From positions 620,001 to 684,000 of the forward strand of contig JADNRZ010000016.1 of assembly GCA_015501605.1 (NCBI GenBank): a stretch of 64,000 nucleotides of DNA, given 5' to 3'. Shown one piece after another: positions 10,101 to 21,065 of this stretch (position 1 is its first letter; each line of letters begins with the position of its first letter). Position numbers and translations under genes: made by a program. The notes beneath the pieces are model-generated. The model was given only the letters and a program-made list of their open reading frames with translations, searched no databases and was not told the origin of the DNA. The DNA is from Panaeolus papilionaceus. Lineage: Eukaryota; Basidiomycota; Agaricomycetes; Agaricales.

Positions 10101-12407
10101 AAATGCGAGTTTGAGAAAACACACATTGAGTACCTTGGGCTTATCGTTGCTGAGAACCGAGTCGAGATGGATCCTGTCAAAGTTGCTGGAGTTGCTCAAT
10201 GGCCCACCCCCACCAATAGAAAAGAAGTCCAATCTTTCCTGGGTTTTGCCAACTTCTATCGACGGTTCATCAAGGACTTCTCTCACCATGCACGTCCCCT
10301 CTTTGACCTTACCAAGAGCTCCACTGAGTTTTCCTGGTCTCCTGCTGCCGCTACTGCCTTCCAGTCCATCAAGGATGCTGTCACCTCCTCCCCTGTCCTT
10401 GCTGCTCCCAATGATGATCTCCCTTTCCGGCTTGAAGCTGACTCTTCAGACTTCGCCACTGGTGCTGTACTCTCTCAGCAGTCTCCAGAAGATGGAAAGT
10501 GGCATCCAATTGCTTTCTTTTCCAAGTCACTCTCTCCTGTCGAAAGGAACTATGAGATTCATGACAAGGAAATGCTTGCAATCATTCGAGCCTTGCAGGA
10601 ATGGAGACACTTCCTTGAAGGTGCCCGCCACAAGTTTGAGATCTGGACTGACCACAAGAACTTGGAGTACTTCATGTTGTCTCAGAACCTCAACCGCAGG
10701 CAAGCCCACTGGTCTCTTACTCTGGCCTGCTTTGACTTCGTCATGCAGCACAAGGCAGGAGTTACTATGGGAAAAGCAGATGCCCTCTCACGTCGGTCTG
10801 ACCATGGCTCTAGTGAACGTGACAACCAGAACATCACCCTCCTTACCCCAGGGATGTTTGCAGTTCGTGCACTAGAAGGTCTGGAATTTGTTGGACAGGA
10901 ACGCTCTCTGGTTTGTGAGATCTGTCAACATTCCAAGGAGGCTTCTGATCTTGAGGACACTGTGGCCAAGGCAGTCAAGGCACTCAGAAAGACTGGATCT
11001 CAGTCTCTTTGCTCCTCAGAGTGGGATGAAGCTGATGGTCTTATCTACTTCTGTGGAAAGCTCTATGTTCCACCAGGTGGTGATCTTCGTCGTCACATCA
11101 TGGCTCTCTGTCATGACTCCACTCTTGCTGGACACCCTGGACGTTGGAAGACCTTGGAGCTTGTGTCTAGGAACTACTGGTGGCCACGCATGTCTAAGTT
11201 CATTGGACTCTACACCAGCACCTGTGACATGTGTCTTAGGACCAAGACCATCAGGCAGCGACCCCTTGGAGAGCTTGAGCCCCTTGCTGTTCCTGACCGC
11301 CGTTGGGACCATATCAGTGTGGACTTCATTGTTGAGCTTCCTGAGTCCAATGGTTATGATGCCATCATGGTTGTTGTTGACTCCCTTTCCAAACGCGCCC
11401 ACTTCACTGCTACCACTACCACTGTCTCTGCCCTAGGCACTGCCCGCATGTATCGTGACCATATCTGGAAACTCCATGGCCTCCCATCCAAGGTAGTCTC
11501 TGATCGCGGTCCACAGTTCATCGCAGAGTTCACTACTGAACTCTACAGGCTGCTTGGGATTGAGCCAGCTCGTAGCACTGCCTATCACCCTCAAACTGAT
11601 GGGCAGACTGAGCATGTCAACCAGGAGTTGGAACAATACCTCAGGCTCTACATCTCTGAGCGACAGGACGACTGGTACGACATCCTTTCCATGGCTGAGT
11701 TTGCCTACAACAACCATGTCCACTCCTCCACCCAGCAGACTCCCTTCCTTCTAGACTCTGGTCAACATCCTCACATGGGCTTTGAACCTCTTCCTCCATC
11801 CCGGATGGAAACTGTGAATGAGTTCACTGATAGGATGAAGACTGCTCTTGAGGAAGCTTGTGCTGCCTTAGCAGCTGCTAAGGAGGACATGGCTAGGTAC
11901 TACAACCGGCGTCGCACCAAGGCTCCTGAGATCAAGCCTGGAGATCGTGTCTACCTTGATGCTTCAGATATCCAAACCACTCAGCCATCCAAGAAGCTCT
12001 CTCACAAGCGAGTTGGTCCTTACCCAGTCATCTCTAGTGTTGGAAAGAATGCCTACCGTCTTCAACTTCCTAAATCCCTCTCCTGCATCCATCCAGTCTT
12101 CCATGTTGTCAGACTCACTCCTGCTCCTTATGACCCCATCTCTGGTCGAAGAGCCAAGCTACCCCCACCTCCTGTGCTTGTTGACAATGTTGAAGAGTTT
12201 GTTGTGGAAAAGATTTTGAACAGAGAGTTCATCAGAGGCAAACTCCGATACCTGATCAAATGGGAAGGATACGATGTCCATGCTCCTGACCTCATCAGGG
12301 ACTTCTATGCAGAGAATCCTAAGGCTCCAAAGGTTATCAGGACCACCTATACTCACATTCCTTATAAACAGACTGGACTTCATGCTTCGAGGGCGAAGCA
12401 ATCCTAG
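7147..12407 (+). pseudogene. Gypsy Gag-Pol polyprotein, frameshifted in RT
   Basis: Frame one runs from ATG 7147 to 9945. It has a Ser/Pro-rich leader, a retrotransposon Gag domain (about residues 220-400), an aspartic protease with LLDTGATG, and the start of RT ([15 protein letters not shown]...KLDI). Frame two continues from about 9840 to 12407 with the RT active site YLDDILIF, RNase H (EADSSDFATGAVL; DHKNLEY), integrase with an HHCC finger (HPGRWKT...CDMC) and D,D-35-E core (VDFIVE, SDRGPQF), and a chromodomain-like tail (VEKILNREF...YLIKWEGYD). The frames meet at 9830-9860, where a few residues usually present between the FNNV and WKAAF motifs are missing, consistent with a small deletion. 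RT is therefore probably inactive although the LTRs are fresh. Confidence 0.9.
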
Positions 12408-12418
12408 AGGGGGGGTAA
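12405..12418 (+). other. Gypsy polypurine tract
   Basis: A purine run with seven consecutive G overlaps the pol stop codon and ends next to the 3' LTR, where plus-strand DNA synthesis would be primed. Confidence 0.7.
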
Positions 12419-12824
12419 TGTCAGGGGATCTCCTGCTACCTCCTATTGTTTTCCTTATTATTGTCTCTCTGTCTCTCTTTCCCCCTATTTCCCTTTCTCT
12501 ATTTCATTATCTGGACATACCATGGACTCATATATATTATATTACACTCTCCTTTAGTTGCCACTCATTCATTATTTAGTTGTTGCCACTGTTTCATAGT
12601 CATTCCTTTGTGTTTCCCTTTGTTTATTCCCAAAGGCATTGTTTGGCATCAAGGCTGATGCCAATGCCAGCTCATCACTTAAATAGCTGTTCCACCTGGG
12701 TTTGATCCTTTACCTCTTTCTCTTTGGATCTCCCCCAGGTGAGTATACTTCCTGTATTTATGTAGAGCTGATATATATCTTTGGATCTCCCCCAGGACTT
12801 GTGTGTGTCTGAGGTGCCCTTACA
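12419..12824 (+). repeat. Gypsy 3' LTR (406 bp)
   Basis: Matches the 5' LTR over its full length by eye and is followed by the CCACC duplication at 12825-12829. Confidence 0.95.
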
Positions 12825-13182
12825 CCACCCTCCGTTCCGGCGGACAGGACTCGCGCAAGGAAACATGCTGCTCAGGCCGCGGCGACGGGTCCTAAAAAGG
12901 GTCGAGGCTGCAGCAGAGGGGGAGCTTAGGGCACGATATCTCATTCATACTGTACACATATTTTGGATATTTTTTGGACTTTCGTTGAAGACCCGATACA
13001 GTTTATTTTGGACTTTTGATTCATATTTTGATAGTTTTTCTACCTTTTGGACACTTGTTATTTATCTGGTTGTGTTTTGTTGTGGGACATTTTATTTGAT
13101 TGACACTTGTTGAATGGCAGTTCAAATGCATGATATTTGAATTCAGGAGGAAAGTAATGAACTGAAGCAATTGGGTCACAAG

Positions 13183-14028
13183 TTATGGGGTACTTGGTAT
13201 GTTACTGAGAATGACAGGAACTTTGCTTGGAGTCCTGTGAGTGCGACGACCCCGCAGAGACTCAATCGATGTTGTGTCAGCCGTTTTCTCGCTTCTGCGG
13301 ATAGCAAGCACCTCCTTGTTTGTGACGGGAGGTGATGCATCCGCCGCGGCGGTCAATTCCTTCCCTTTAACCTTTCTAGGTCGTTTCGCACTCTCAATGG
13401 GTGTAATGAGATGGCTCTTTGTGCCCAACATTCTGGCTGGAGTGAAAGGCTCTTTTTCAGGATCATCTCCTTCCTTCTGTATTGGTATGACTTCAGTGGC
13501 TGATGTTTCAGTTGTTGTTGGGAGATGACTCCCTGCAGCCGTCATGACTCTGAGATCATTTGTTGTATTTCCCGCGGCGCTGTTCAATGATAAAGGAGGT
13601 GTATCTTGTGGCTTTTTCATGGTGTGAGGAGTCAGGTTCACAACCTCCTGTGAGCTGAGCAGATTCGGAGAGTTGATTGGCAGTCCAGGATATTGGGATG
13701 GAAATGCACCACTTGGGTTATCATCCCCTTTGTGAGCTTTGCTGTGGGTATGGAGAAATCGGAAAGAGTGCTGTGGTCCGAAGTAATCTTGACGTGCAGT
13801 AACATGTTCAAAGAACGTATTAATGGTCCCTTGACTTGTGTTTTGGGCATCCTTCAACTTCCCAATGACACTTGGTGTTACATATGCCTCATGGAAAAAC
13901 TTATATGGATGGTCATTGAGCGCTTTCCATGGAACAGGTGTTTGATCGCCACGTCCGCCGCGGTGTGGAATAGATACTTGAGTCGCTCGTGTAAGCCGCT
14001 CAGTTAATACATTTATTTTGTCATTCTT
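13183..14028 (-). CDS. KDZ-region ORF, possibly a 3' exon of the neighbouring minus-strand gene
   Basis: An open frame of 282 codons reads 14028 to 13183 with no in-frame ATG near its start, so it is probably a downstream exon whose acceptor lies in 13990-14028. The product is hydrophilic. It contains IPHRGGRGDQTPVPWK, then a region with PYKFFHEAY, and a Thr/Ser/Pro-rich tail with basic patches (KRPRKVKGKEL, RGRRTHRTPSK) that suggest a nuclear protein. No family recognised. It lies head-on to the 3' end of the Zn2Cys6-like gene and downstream of the 16350-14904 gene on the same strand. It may be the C-terminus of that gene separated by an 875-bp insertion, or an independent gene that lost its 5' exon. 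Confidence 0.45.
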   Translation of the reverse strand, partial: KNDKINVLTERLTRATQVSIPHRGGRGDQTPVPWKALNDHPYKFFHEAYVTPSVIGKLKDAQNTSQGTINTFFEHVTARQDYFGPQHSFRFLHTHSKAHKGDDNPSGAFPSQYPGLPINSPNLLSSQEVVNLTPHTMKKPQDTPPLSLNSAAGNTTNDLRVMTAAGSHLPTTTETSATEVIPIQKEGDDPEKEPFTPARMLGTKSHLITPIESAKRPRKVKGKELTAAADASPPVTNKEVLAIRRSEKTADTTSIESLRGRRTHRTPSKVPVILSNIPSTP

Positions 14029-14903
14029 TTACTTCCTTTATTTTATCTTTCGTGTTCGCCTCATCATCAAATGGGCCCAACGCTCGTACCACTAATCACG
14101 CAGCGCGCTCAACTGCGCATCAGCGCATCACGCACGCGCAACCTTTCACATCCCAAACAGGAACACGATCACTTCCACTCCTCACCACCTCCACCACTCG
14201 TTACACCTCAACAACTCCACCAATACAAACGAGACCTCAATAACGGAATCGAGACGGGTATAAGGGCGTAGGGTTAGTACGTATTTCTATTTAAATTTTT
14301 ACTTCCACTTCTCCCTCCACCACTGCGCTTGGGAGCCTCCTATTTCATAGATACCCTTCACCTTCGAAACACCCGCTTTCCTTATAACTTCCCATCACTC
14401 CCCTCCATTTTACGTTCTCAATCTCCTATCATTCAAAACTCCCAACTCCCTCCCCTCTCATCGCGCTCTGCTCCTGCAGCAAGTGGATTGACAACCCACT
14501 CGAGCCTGGACAACTCAGCTCAGAGATGTGTTGAGCTGGCGATGTCAAGAGGAGGGACTGGCGGCGGTGAACGCTGGGAGACTCAATTTGTTTTACCACA
14601 ACACGGACAATTACATAGTGTAAATACATTTCCAATCCGTATGTTTAGCGAGCCTGGGCAGCGCGAGAGCACGCGCATGTCCAGTACTAGTTACTTCTCT
14701 CATTTTCTCTCATATAAACAACACCCCCTCTCAATCTCAATTTTATCTCCTTGCTTTTGCCTACTTTATCTCTGTCTGAGCGCGCAACTACTCTGAGCAC
14801 CACGAGCCGAGCTGAGCACCTCCGAGCCCGTATTTTCCCTCACCACTTCACACACTTCCTTCCCTCGCTTGGGAAGCATCTTGTTATTTTGTTTTACTCT
14901 ACA
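14029..14903. other. 875-bp non-coding, G-poor segment inside the KDZ block
   Basis: No supportable gene. The plus strand is rich in C, T and A and poor in G, especially 14050-14470. A TATA-like CATATAAACAAC sits at about 14710, and no terminal repeats could be defined. It may be an inserted non-autonomous element or the spacer between two minus-strand genes. Confidence 0.4.
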
Positions 14904-16350
14904 CTACACTTGCCACGTCTTCTGTCTATTATGTTCCTCACCAAGGGGGCATATTCCTCTTCCACAGCGGGCTAAATCTGAACACCCAAATTAAAAAGTC
15001 CGAGATAGTCAGTAAAAGGAGTACTTGTATATCAATGTACTCACTGTAGTGGGCTTTCATAAACTTAGCATAGTACTTGTTTTGTAACCATTTGTTGAGA
15101 TTCGATGGCCATGGTGATGGTAAAATAGGAAAACCTTCTTCGGTGATCTTCACAGTGCCATCCATTGCACCGTCTTGGAGCTGACTTGCTACAAGGCGAT
15201 AACGAGCTAAATGTTCTGTCTCGGACTCCGCCATTGAAGCGGACGCTGCGAAGTTGCTGGTTGCCGCTGCGGCGTTGCTGCATCCCTCTGCCGTATCTTG
15301 TTGTGATTGATTCTTCGGAGTGACTGAGATACGACTTTTTATCGACAATAGTTTCTGTACGTATTTTTCAAAGACATTTGCCAAGTCGTTCAACTCGTTA
15401 GGGAATGTATCTTCGAAGGATTTTGTGTTCATGCCTAAAAGTTCCCTGGCATAGTCGTGGCTACAGCTCATCAACTCCATGTCCGCCACGCCAGATCATT
15501 AGAAAAACGTACAATTGAATATGACTTTGACCCTCTTGATCCATGAAGACCGACACTTGTATGGACAGAGTTCCCATCTCTACGTACTGTAAATGAGCTG
15601 CCTGCTGCATGTGTTGGTTGCATCGTTTCATGTAGATCCTGTCATTGTAGTGCGAATGAGTAGCTTCTTCAAATGCAGTATTTAACAATGCATACTGTTC
15701 CTTGACTTCAGGTGTGTACCCAACAATCTTTGCTTCTTCAATCTTGTCCTCCAAGTCCTGAAGCTCTTCGTCGTTCATATTCTGCAAAATATTCCTCACT
15801 GCTTGATGGCGGTGCTTTGATATCAACCCCGTCGTCAAGTCTTCATCTTCTTCCAACATTCCGCGGATTTCGGTGATTACTGCCTTCCGCTGAGTATTAT
15901 AGATGTAGTTTGATCTTGTTATTCTCAGGGACAGGGCCTTGAGTGGGGCTGTTGCAATCACTGAGCACCAGTTTTTGCGAACATAATTTTTGATCAACTG
16001 CAAGCGCCCGCGGTCACTGTCAGACAAGCTTTCAAGTTTATGTTTTTGAGATTACTGACCTCATCCCATTTCTCAACTATCCCATCAGGTTCCACAATAT
16101 GGTCAATCAATCCTTTTTCTCTCCAATAGGCTTGTAGTCTAGGATTGACATGGTTCTCGATGTACTGTTGCCAACCCAGATAGTTCTTTCCAGGCATTGA
16201 GCGATAAGCACCCTTCAAGTCATGTATAAGCTCGCGCTCCTCAATGCTGAAGTGTTTGGCATCGTGACATGGTTTTCTGCGCTTGGGTTTCCCAGTTAGG
16301 GGTTTGATTGGTGTTTTCTTGCGAAGTGGTGAGGTTGAAAGTTGTGACAT
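14904..16350 (-). CDS. Unknown KDZ-associated protein
   Basis: ATG at 16350. Proposed exons are 16350-16060, 15997-15513, 15466-15045 and (tentative) 14977-14904, about 423 residues. Introns are 62, 46 and 67 nt with GT-AG ends and CTGAC or CTAAT branch-like sites, and phases agree. The N-terminus is basic (KKTPIKPLTGKPKRRKP), followed by a helical region with W residues (YLGWQQYIENHVNPRLQAYW), an acidic coiled-coil segment (MNDEELQDLEDKIEEAK) and an Ala/Ser-rich C-terminal part. I recognise no catalytic motif. It shares a 168-bp divergent upstream region with the KDZ transposase, so the two may be co-expressed. The last exon is uncertain because downstream coding sequence (14028-13183) may belong to the same gene. 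Confidence 0.55.
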
Positions 16351-16518
16351 GGGAATAAGAAGGGTATCTTGTGCGAACAAGCTGCACCCACCTTATCTAT
16401 CATATTGTGGCCATCTATGATTGGGTGGGTATAGGGTGGTCATTGATATATTTAGATGCTAGATATTACCCATCTGTGGAATGTGAGGTTCTCTTTCTGT
16501 CTAACCGTCATCTACACA
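16351..16518. promoter_or_regulatory. Divergent promoter region between two KDZ genes
   Basis: 168 bp between opposing start codons (16350 minus, 16519 pl us strand KDZ transposase). It contains TTGATATATTTAGATG at 16443-16458, a TATA-like sequence for the plus-strand gene. Inferred from gene arrangement only. Confidence 0.4.
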
Positions 16519-18666
16519 ATGGACACCCTTCAAGATGCTCCAGATCCCCACAAAAAGCCTCGCAAGACAAGAGCAAAGCCAAAGCCCAAACCTTCAACTG
16601 GACCTCAATTGAGGAAAACGACGACAAAGATGAATGCAGATGGCTCTCAATCAGCAGTCACACAGCCCATAGATTTCACCAGATGTCGGTTAGAGATGCA
16701 GGAGGAACAAAAGCGTGCACCCAAGAGGAAGCTTGAAGATGTTCTGAATGAGTTAGATGAGAGTTACGAGGCAGGGACCACTTTCTCTGCGTTACCTTCT
16801 GGCAGACAGGCAAGGCATGATTCTGCTACTGCAGGCCCAAGCACCATCCCTACAATGGGTTATTATGGAACACACGAAAATAGTCCGATGTTTGACATGG
16901 GAAGTCACTGGCCATTTCGCCAACCCAATATGGACGCCTTTGAGCTGCAGTTTGCCCAAGGACATGTGCCGTTGGGGTTTGAGCTCGATCGAGCACTGAT
17001 TCCCACGGCCGCGGATGACGAATCCGAGGAGGCAGATACTATGCGTTTTGCTGATGAAAGGCCTGAGGAGCGAGAATTGGGGACAACAAACCAGGTATGT
17101 GTCCCCCACATCATTTTGTGCTCAGAAGATATGTTTGCTGAAACTTTTTCCCAGAAACTAACACAAACGGAGTACATTGAGGAATTCGTGTCGCATGTGG
17201 ATATAATATTGCCTGCGCTGTTATCCAGTGAATATCTCGATTTCGACCAGAGAGTCTGTGGAGAATGCTCATCACAGGGTATATGGCGCTGTTCAACCTG
17301 CTTTGACAGTAACATGTACTGTCGGGGGTGTATACGCAAACGACATATGGCAAATCCATTGCATCGCATTCAGTGCTGGCTTGGAGATCATTTTCGTTCT
17401 GCTGCGCTGTGTGAAGTTGGTGTTTACCTTGCCGTTCCACATCATTCCAAGTCCCTCAGAGACAATTGCAACAAGAGACGACAGAACATCAACAGAATGG
17501 AGCAACAGGAGAAGGAGAAGGATCTGGAGGAAGCTAGTCTTTTGATGCGAGGGAGGTTCCCCAATGCACCAATCAAGGAGCCTGACTCACATGAAGACAT
17601 GATTGTAGAAGACAACAAATCCTCCAATACACTCAGTGATGAAGATTTTGAAAAGGAGATGGAAACTGCGTATTGTGCATACAAGGATCAGGGACGAACA
17701 GCAGAGTCGTCCGCCCCTGCGGAAAAGGATCTCTTGGAACCTGACATTCAGCAACATGAACAGAAACCAGACCTCAAACGAGTTGTACACACCAATGGCA
17801 TCCATTACCTTCATATTGTATCCTGTGATTGCCAGGGAGAGGCTGAGCACCTGGCAGACTTGGTTGCATTTTCCATCCTTCCAGCTTCCTTTAAGCAGCC
17901 AAAAACGTTTTTCACGACACAAATGCTCGATTACAGTTGCTTGTGCAATCTCAAACTGAAATGCTCGTATTACCAGTTTCATCAGCTGCTGCGTCGCCTC
18001 ACCCACCTGCTGGCTCCTGCACTCGTAAAAAGTCTTTATCATGAATTTCGCCGCATGTGCCGCATATGGCAATGGATGAAAAAGCTAAAATGGGCTGGCT
18101 TGCGACTGGACGGGAAACCAGGAAATCCCACTAGTGGCCAGTTACGGTTTTCTGCTCGGCCTGCCCTCAGCCTGGTATCAACATTCCTGAGAACTGGCAT
18201 GAAGAGCCCGACGCAGCGGTTTACAGACAAACTTTTGTCGCAGATGGTAATTTCAAGGCAGATCATGTCGAATACAAGGGAAAGGATGCACCACTCTACA
18301 ACGGACACGGAATGATGCCCAACACCGAAGAATATCAATCTTATTTGAAGCAGGCAAATCATGCTCCGATGGTGAGTGAAAATAATATTGTTTTCCGTGG
18401 GCTAACCCGATCCTGTCATGCAGAGAGCGCCATGTGATAACAGTTTTCGTGCAATCAACAAAGCCCTCGCGACACGGAAAGGATGTGACATTACTGGCAT
18501 TGTTGGTGTAGCTTGTGCGCGACATGGTTGCTACTGTCCAAACACATTAGTCGATTTGCAGAAGGGTGAACAGCAAAAGAATGTTGACTATGCATTTGTC
18601 AAAGCCCTCCAACATACTCATGTCGATGTCAGGCAGAAGGTGACCATCATATATGACATCGCCTGC

Positions 18667-18674
18667 CAATACTC
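18667..18674 (+). repeat. Foldback target-site duplication, left (CAATACTC)
   Basis: CAATACTC at 18667-18674 is repeated at 22339-22346. With one copy the transposase reads on in phase as CQYSIHL. Confidence 0.9.
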
Positions 18675-18939
18675 CACTAGTGGCTACCACCTTCTTGTCA
18701 TAGGACAGGACAGTTGCCCTGCAGGCGATTTCACCTGTTGCCCTAAGTTTTATGAAATGAAACTTGCAGTAATATCTATGAAATGAGCCTAGGGTAAAGT
18801 AGCAGGTGTTTTCATAGGCAATATCATACTTGCCTGGGCGATTTTCATAGCGATATTATGTTTACCATTTCTATTTTCATGCTTCCCTCTGCGATTTTCA
18901 AAGCATTTTCATAGCTAGGCTTGTGATTTTCATGATTAC

Positions 18940-19130
18940 TGGGGCAATATTATTATTGATTTCATGAATATCCTTGCGATTTTCATGATTATGGGGGTGA
19001 TATTATTATTGTTTTCATGGATATCCTTGCGATTTTCATGATTACTGTGGTGATATTCTTGTTGATTTCATGAATATCCTTGCAATTTTCATGATTATTT
19101 GGGCGATATTCTTGGTGATTTCATAGATTG
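18940..19130 (+). repeat. 53-bp tandem repeats in foldback arm
   Basis: About three and a half copies of a 53-bp unit containing CTTGCGATTTTCATGATTA; the mirror copy is at about 21885-22075. AT-rich and non-coding. Confidence 0.7.
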
Positions 19131-19289
19131 CCTTAATCTTATCAGTGCATTTTCTTATCAAATCAGGGTAATTCTATATTTAGAATTGCCATAACATGAT
19201 ATCATTAGATCAGATCACTATTATCTCCGCTTTTTTTGGACCCTTATCTCATCCATCAATTACATCAAATCAGGGCTCTGCCCCTATTG

Positions 19290-19760
19290 CACCCATTATT
19301 TCTAGCATTTATTACACCGCTTTTCTGGCCACTTTATATGGACATATATATACCATTAGAAAGCTAAAATTGCCTACTATTTGATTCTGAATTTTATTCA
19401 ATTTAATTCCTGCAGGGGAGCAGCCCATTTAGCTGCACTTCTTCCCATCAATTTAGCCCCTATTCATTTATGCCACCATTCCTGCTGCATTTGCACCGCT
19501 TTTTTGGCACTTTTTCTGGTGCACATATATACCATTAGAAAGCCTTAATTGTCTAGTTTAAGAATCTGTCCTTGGTTTTACAATAGCCCCACTAGGGGCT
19601 GCACTATTTAGCTGCGCTTTTTTGGCATTTAATTAGCCCCTATTTTTAATCAGCATTGTTCCTGCTCCATTTTGCACCGCTTTGGTGCAATTATATATGG
19701 ACATATATATATCACCAGAAAGCTACAAATGCCTAGATTAAGAATCTGAAATCAGAACAT
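19290..19760 (+). repeat. Diverged ~175-bp repeats in foldback arm
   Basis: Three diverged copies share ATATATACCATTAGAAAGC, TGCACCGCTTTTTTGGCA and TTAGCCCCTATT blocks. Their mirror set lies in the right arm at about 21250-21725. Non-coding. Confidence 0.6.
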
Positions 19761-19949
19761 AAATGTTGTGTCTAGGGAGGGAGCAATTGCATTTCGCATT
19801 TGGGGTATTAGAGCGTGGGAACACCCTTGATCACCTCTTCTCCTCCTCCCCCCACCGCTTTTCTGCCTCCATTTCTCCACATCCACTCCACCCCTCGGCC
19901 TATAATTGGGCATGCATGTGTAAAATATGTATTATATGCGGTGTGCAAA

Positions 19950-21065
19950 ACAGGAACACAAGGGGACCGCTAGGAATGCAGCTATTCTGCATTTACCCTG
20001 TTTTGCTTCTATTTCTGCCAAAAGAGGACCCAATAGTCCCCTATAACTTGCATTCTCAGTGGGATGAAGCAATTTAAATATGTTATAATATCACCACTAT
20101 TGTTCTGTACCATGTGTCATGTGTTCACAGTTATGGATCATATAGAAACAGCCATATACTGTCTCACAAGTTCCCCAAATACTCTATTGGGTATATCTCC
20201 ACCATTTCTGACCGCTTTGGAAGGGCGCAAAATGTTCTGAAGTCGCCTCAGGAATATCTACAAAACAAGGGTACTCACAGCAAATTCTGAGCACTTCTCA
20301 AAAATACCTGTTTTTCAGCTGATAAGGCATTTGTACAAGATCTGTATTGAAATAATTTAATCGGACCTCATAGAGGCGAGGGTATACACTATTATTGATG
20401 TTCAAAAAAGGTTTGAGAACATTTGAGTGAGTGTGGAAGGCTGGACACACGAATGGGTGCTAGAATGCAGGTTGATGTAGTGTCAATGCACAATGAACTA
20501 ACAACAACTAGGATTCTCCTTAACTGTTTCTCTCGGTCTATTGGCTACACTTGACCAATCTCCTTCAAACTTTTTTTAAATTGAAGATGTGTCAATTCTA
20601 AACGCATTTCAGGTATATATATGCACACAGACAGTGGTACCACCATACAAGAGTCTCAAAACCTCCTCTTGACTGTCTGGGGTTGATGGTGGATATTTAA
20701 CATGCTATATCTTCATGGGGAGAGATCTGATTTTCATGATAAAGCACACATTTGAAAGGTGTTGACCACTGCGGTTTAAAAAGCCCTTGAGCTCAAAGAT
20801 TGGTTAAGAAATGCGTATGATATTGGTTTAGAAACAAAGGGCATAATGAGATTATGATTTTGGCTGGTTTGCATGTGGTGGAGGGCTGAATATTGTGTTC
20901 TGATGTATGAAACATGTATACACACATCATCATTATTGCCTGATGCCTACGTTAACTTATAATGAGTCAAATACAATGCTTTGGGTCCGCTTTTGGAGAA
21001 ATATGATCCAAACATGATGTATATAGCAAATATATGCATATATATTGATGCCAGTGTACTATAGG
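19950..21065. other. Unique centre of the foldback element, non-coding
   Basis: 1,116 bp, AT-rich, frequent stops in all frames. No protein, RNA gene or internal repeat that I can support. Confidence 0.6.

Larger units (their letters stand above)
6611..12824 (+). mobile_element. Complete Ty3/gypsy chromovirus-like retrotransposon
   Basis: 6,214 bp bounded by 406-bp LTRs (TGTCAGGGG...CTTACA) that look identical when compared by eye, with a 5-bp CCACC duplication on both sides and a G-run polypurine tract (GAGGGGGGGTAA) just before the 3' LTR. Gene order is gag, protease, RT, RNase H, integrase, then a C-terminal chromodomain-like segment. The element sits inside the last exon of the Zn2Cys6-like KDZ gene, in the same orientation. 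Matching LTRs indicate recent insertion. Confidence 0.95.
4126..12929 (+). pseudogene. KDZ passenger gene with Zn2Cys6-like cluster; four TGAs and a gypsy insertion
   Basis: Segments 4126-4227, 4288-5620, 5677-6610 and 12830-12929 join in phase across two normal introns (60 and 56 nt) and across the gypsy element with one copy of its CCACC duplication, giving 823 codons. The reading frame is broken by TGA at 4210, 4450, 4585 and 5877, each explainable as CGA (Arg) to TGA. The protein starts MDTKLSTLEGYLVAL, has a helical N-terminus, a Glu/Asp-rich middle (nt 5080-5230), then CTRCRNNGNTC-x12-CHYCSHRHISC. That spacing (CX2CX6C-X12-CX2CX6C) matches a fungal Zn2Cys6 binuclear cluster, so a DNA-binding or RNA-binding role is possible. 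A Lys-rich patch and a second coiled-coil region follow. I cannot name the family. The gene is dead or needs stop read-through. Confidence 0.7.
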
